A stretch of 6,051 nucleotides of DNA from Nitriliruptoraceae bacterium (GTDB taxonomy: Bacteria > Actinomycetota > Nitriliruptoria > Nitriliruptorales > Nitriliruptoraceae): NCBI GenBank assembly GCA_007120565.1, contig SKNK01000522.1, positions 1-6,051 of the forward strand, in the 5' to 3' direction. Below, one piece after another: positions 6,040 through 6,051 of the stretch; position 1 is the first letter of the stretch, and each line of letters opens with the position of its first letter. Position numbers and translations under genes: made by a program. The notes beneath the pieces are model-generated. The model was not told the DNA's origin. It did not search any database and saw nothing but the letters and a program-made list of their open reading frames with translations.

Positions 6040-6051
6040 CGCAAGCGATCA

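Larger units (their letters stand above)
5765..6051 (-). other. Structured non-coding region upstream of exporter A
   Basis: No convincing gene lies in these 287 bases. Small open frames on both strands have unlikely composition and poor starts. The region contains, from right to left, a 14-bp palindrome with an overlapping orphan Shine-Dalgarno sequence, a strong GC hairpin followed by TTTT, a 6-bp hairpin at 5882-5896 (CGGTGA and TCACCG), and a 10-bp direct repeat ACGCTCACCG at 5887-5896 and 5805-5814. No clear -35/-10 pair is visible. All three leftward frames entering from beyond 6051 are closed by TGA 6051-6049, TAG 6029-6027 and TAG 6019-6017, so an unseen leftward gene could end here at the latest at 6017. 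Confidence 0.6.

Overview
The window is G+C-rich DNA (roughly two thirds G+C by eye). Genes are tightly packed, some start at GTG or TTG, and long antisense open frames are common. Gene style (ABC-2 exporters, PAS sensor, acidic lipoprotein) suggests a high-GC actinobacterium, possibly a deep-branching or salt-tolerant one given the very acidic lipoprotein. That placement is inference. I see no rRNA, tRNA, CRISPR array, insertion sequence or phage gene.

Left part, plus strand (1-1838): the C-terminal end of a PAS-domain protein, then after 39 bases a secreted lipoprotein of 452 residues with a zinc-metallopeptidase-like HExxH motif. This gene converges with the leftward block; the two stop codons are 8 bases apart.

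Middle and right part, minus strand (1847-5764): two complete ABC-2 exporters in tandem, each an ATPase followed by a permease that starts inside the ATPase stop codon (ATGA overlap). Read in transcription order: exporter A is ATPase 5764-4814 plus permease 4817-3996. After a 143-base gap comes exporter B, ATPase 3852-2593 plus permease 2596-1847. The ATPase of exporter B is a fusion: a two-helix PLDc_N-type membrane hairpin, a flexible linker, then the nucleotide-binding domain. The same three parts occur as separate genes in the Bacillus subtilis sigY operon (yxlE, yxlF, yxlG), so the fusion supports a physical link between them.

Right edge (5765-6051): 287 bases with no convincing gene, but with clear structure: a 14-bp perfect palindrome (6026-6039), a perfect but orphan Shine-Dalgarno sequence overlapping it, and a 13-bp perfect GC hairpin followed by TTTT on the minus strand (5926-5983). 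This is either a regulated leader with an attenuator for exporter A or the end of an unseen leftward gene. The fused ATPase and this leader are the two items most worth following. Nothing here is clearly a wholly new system.
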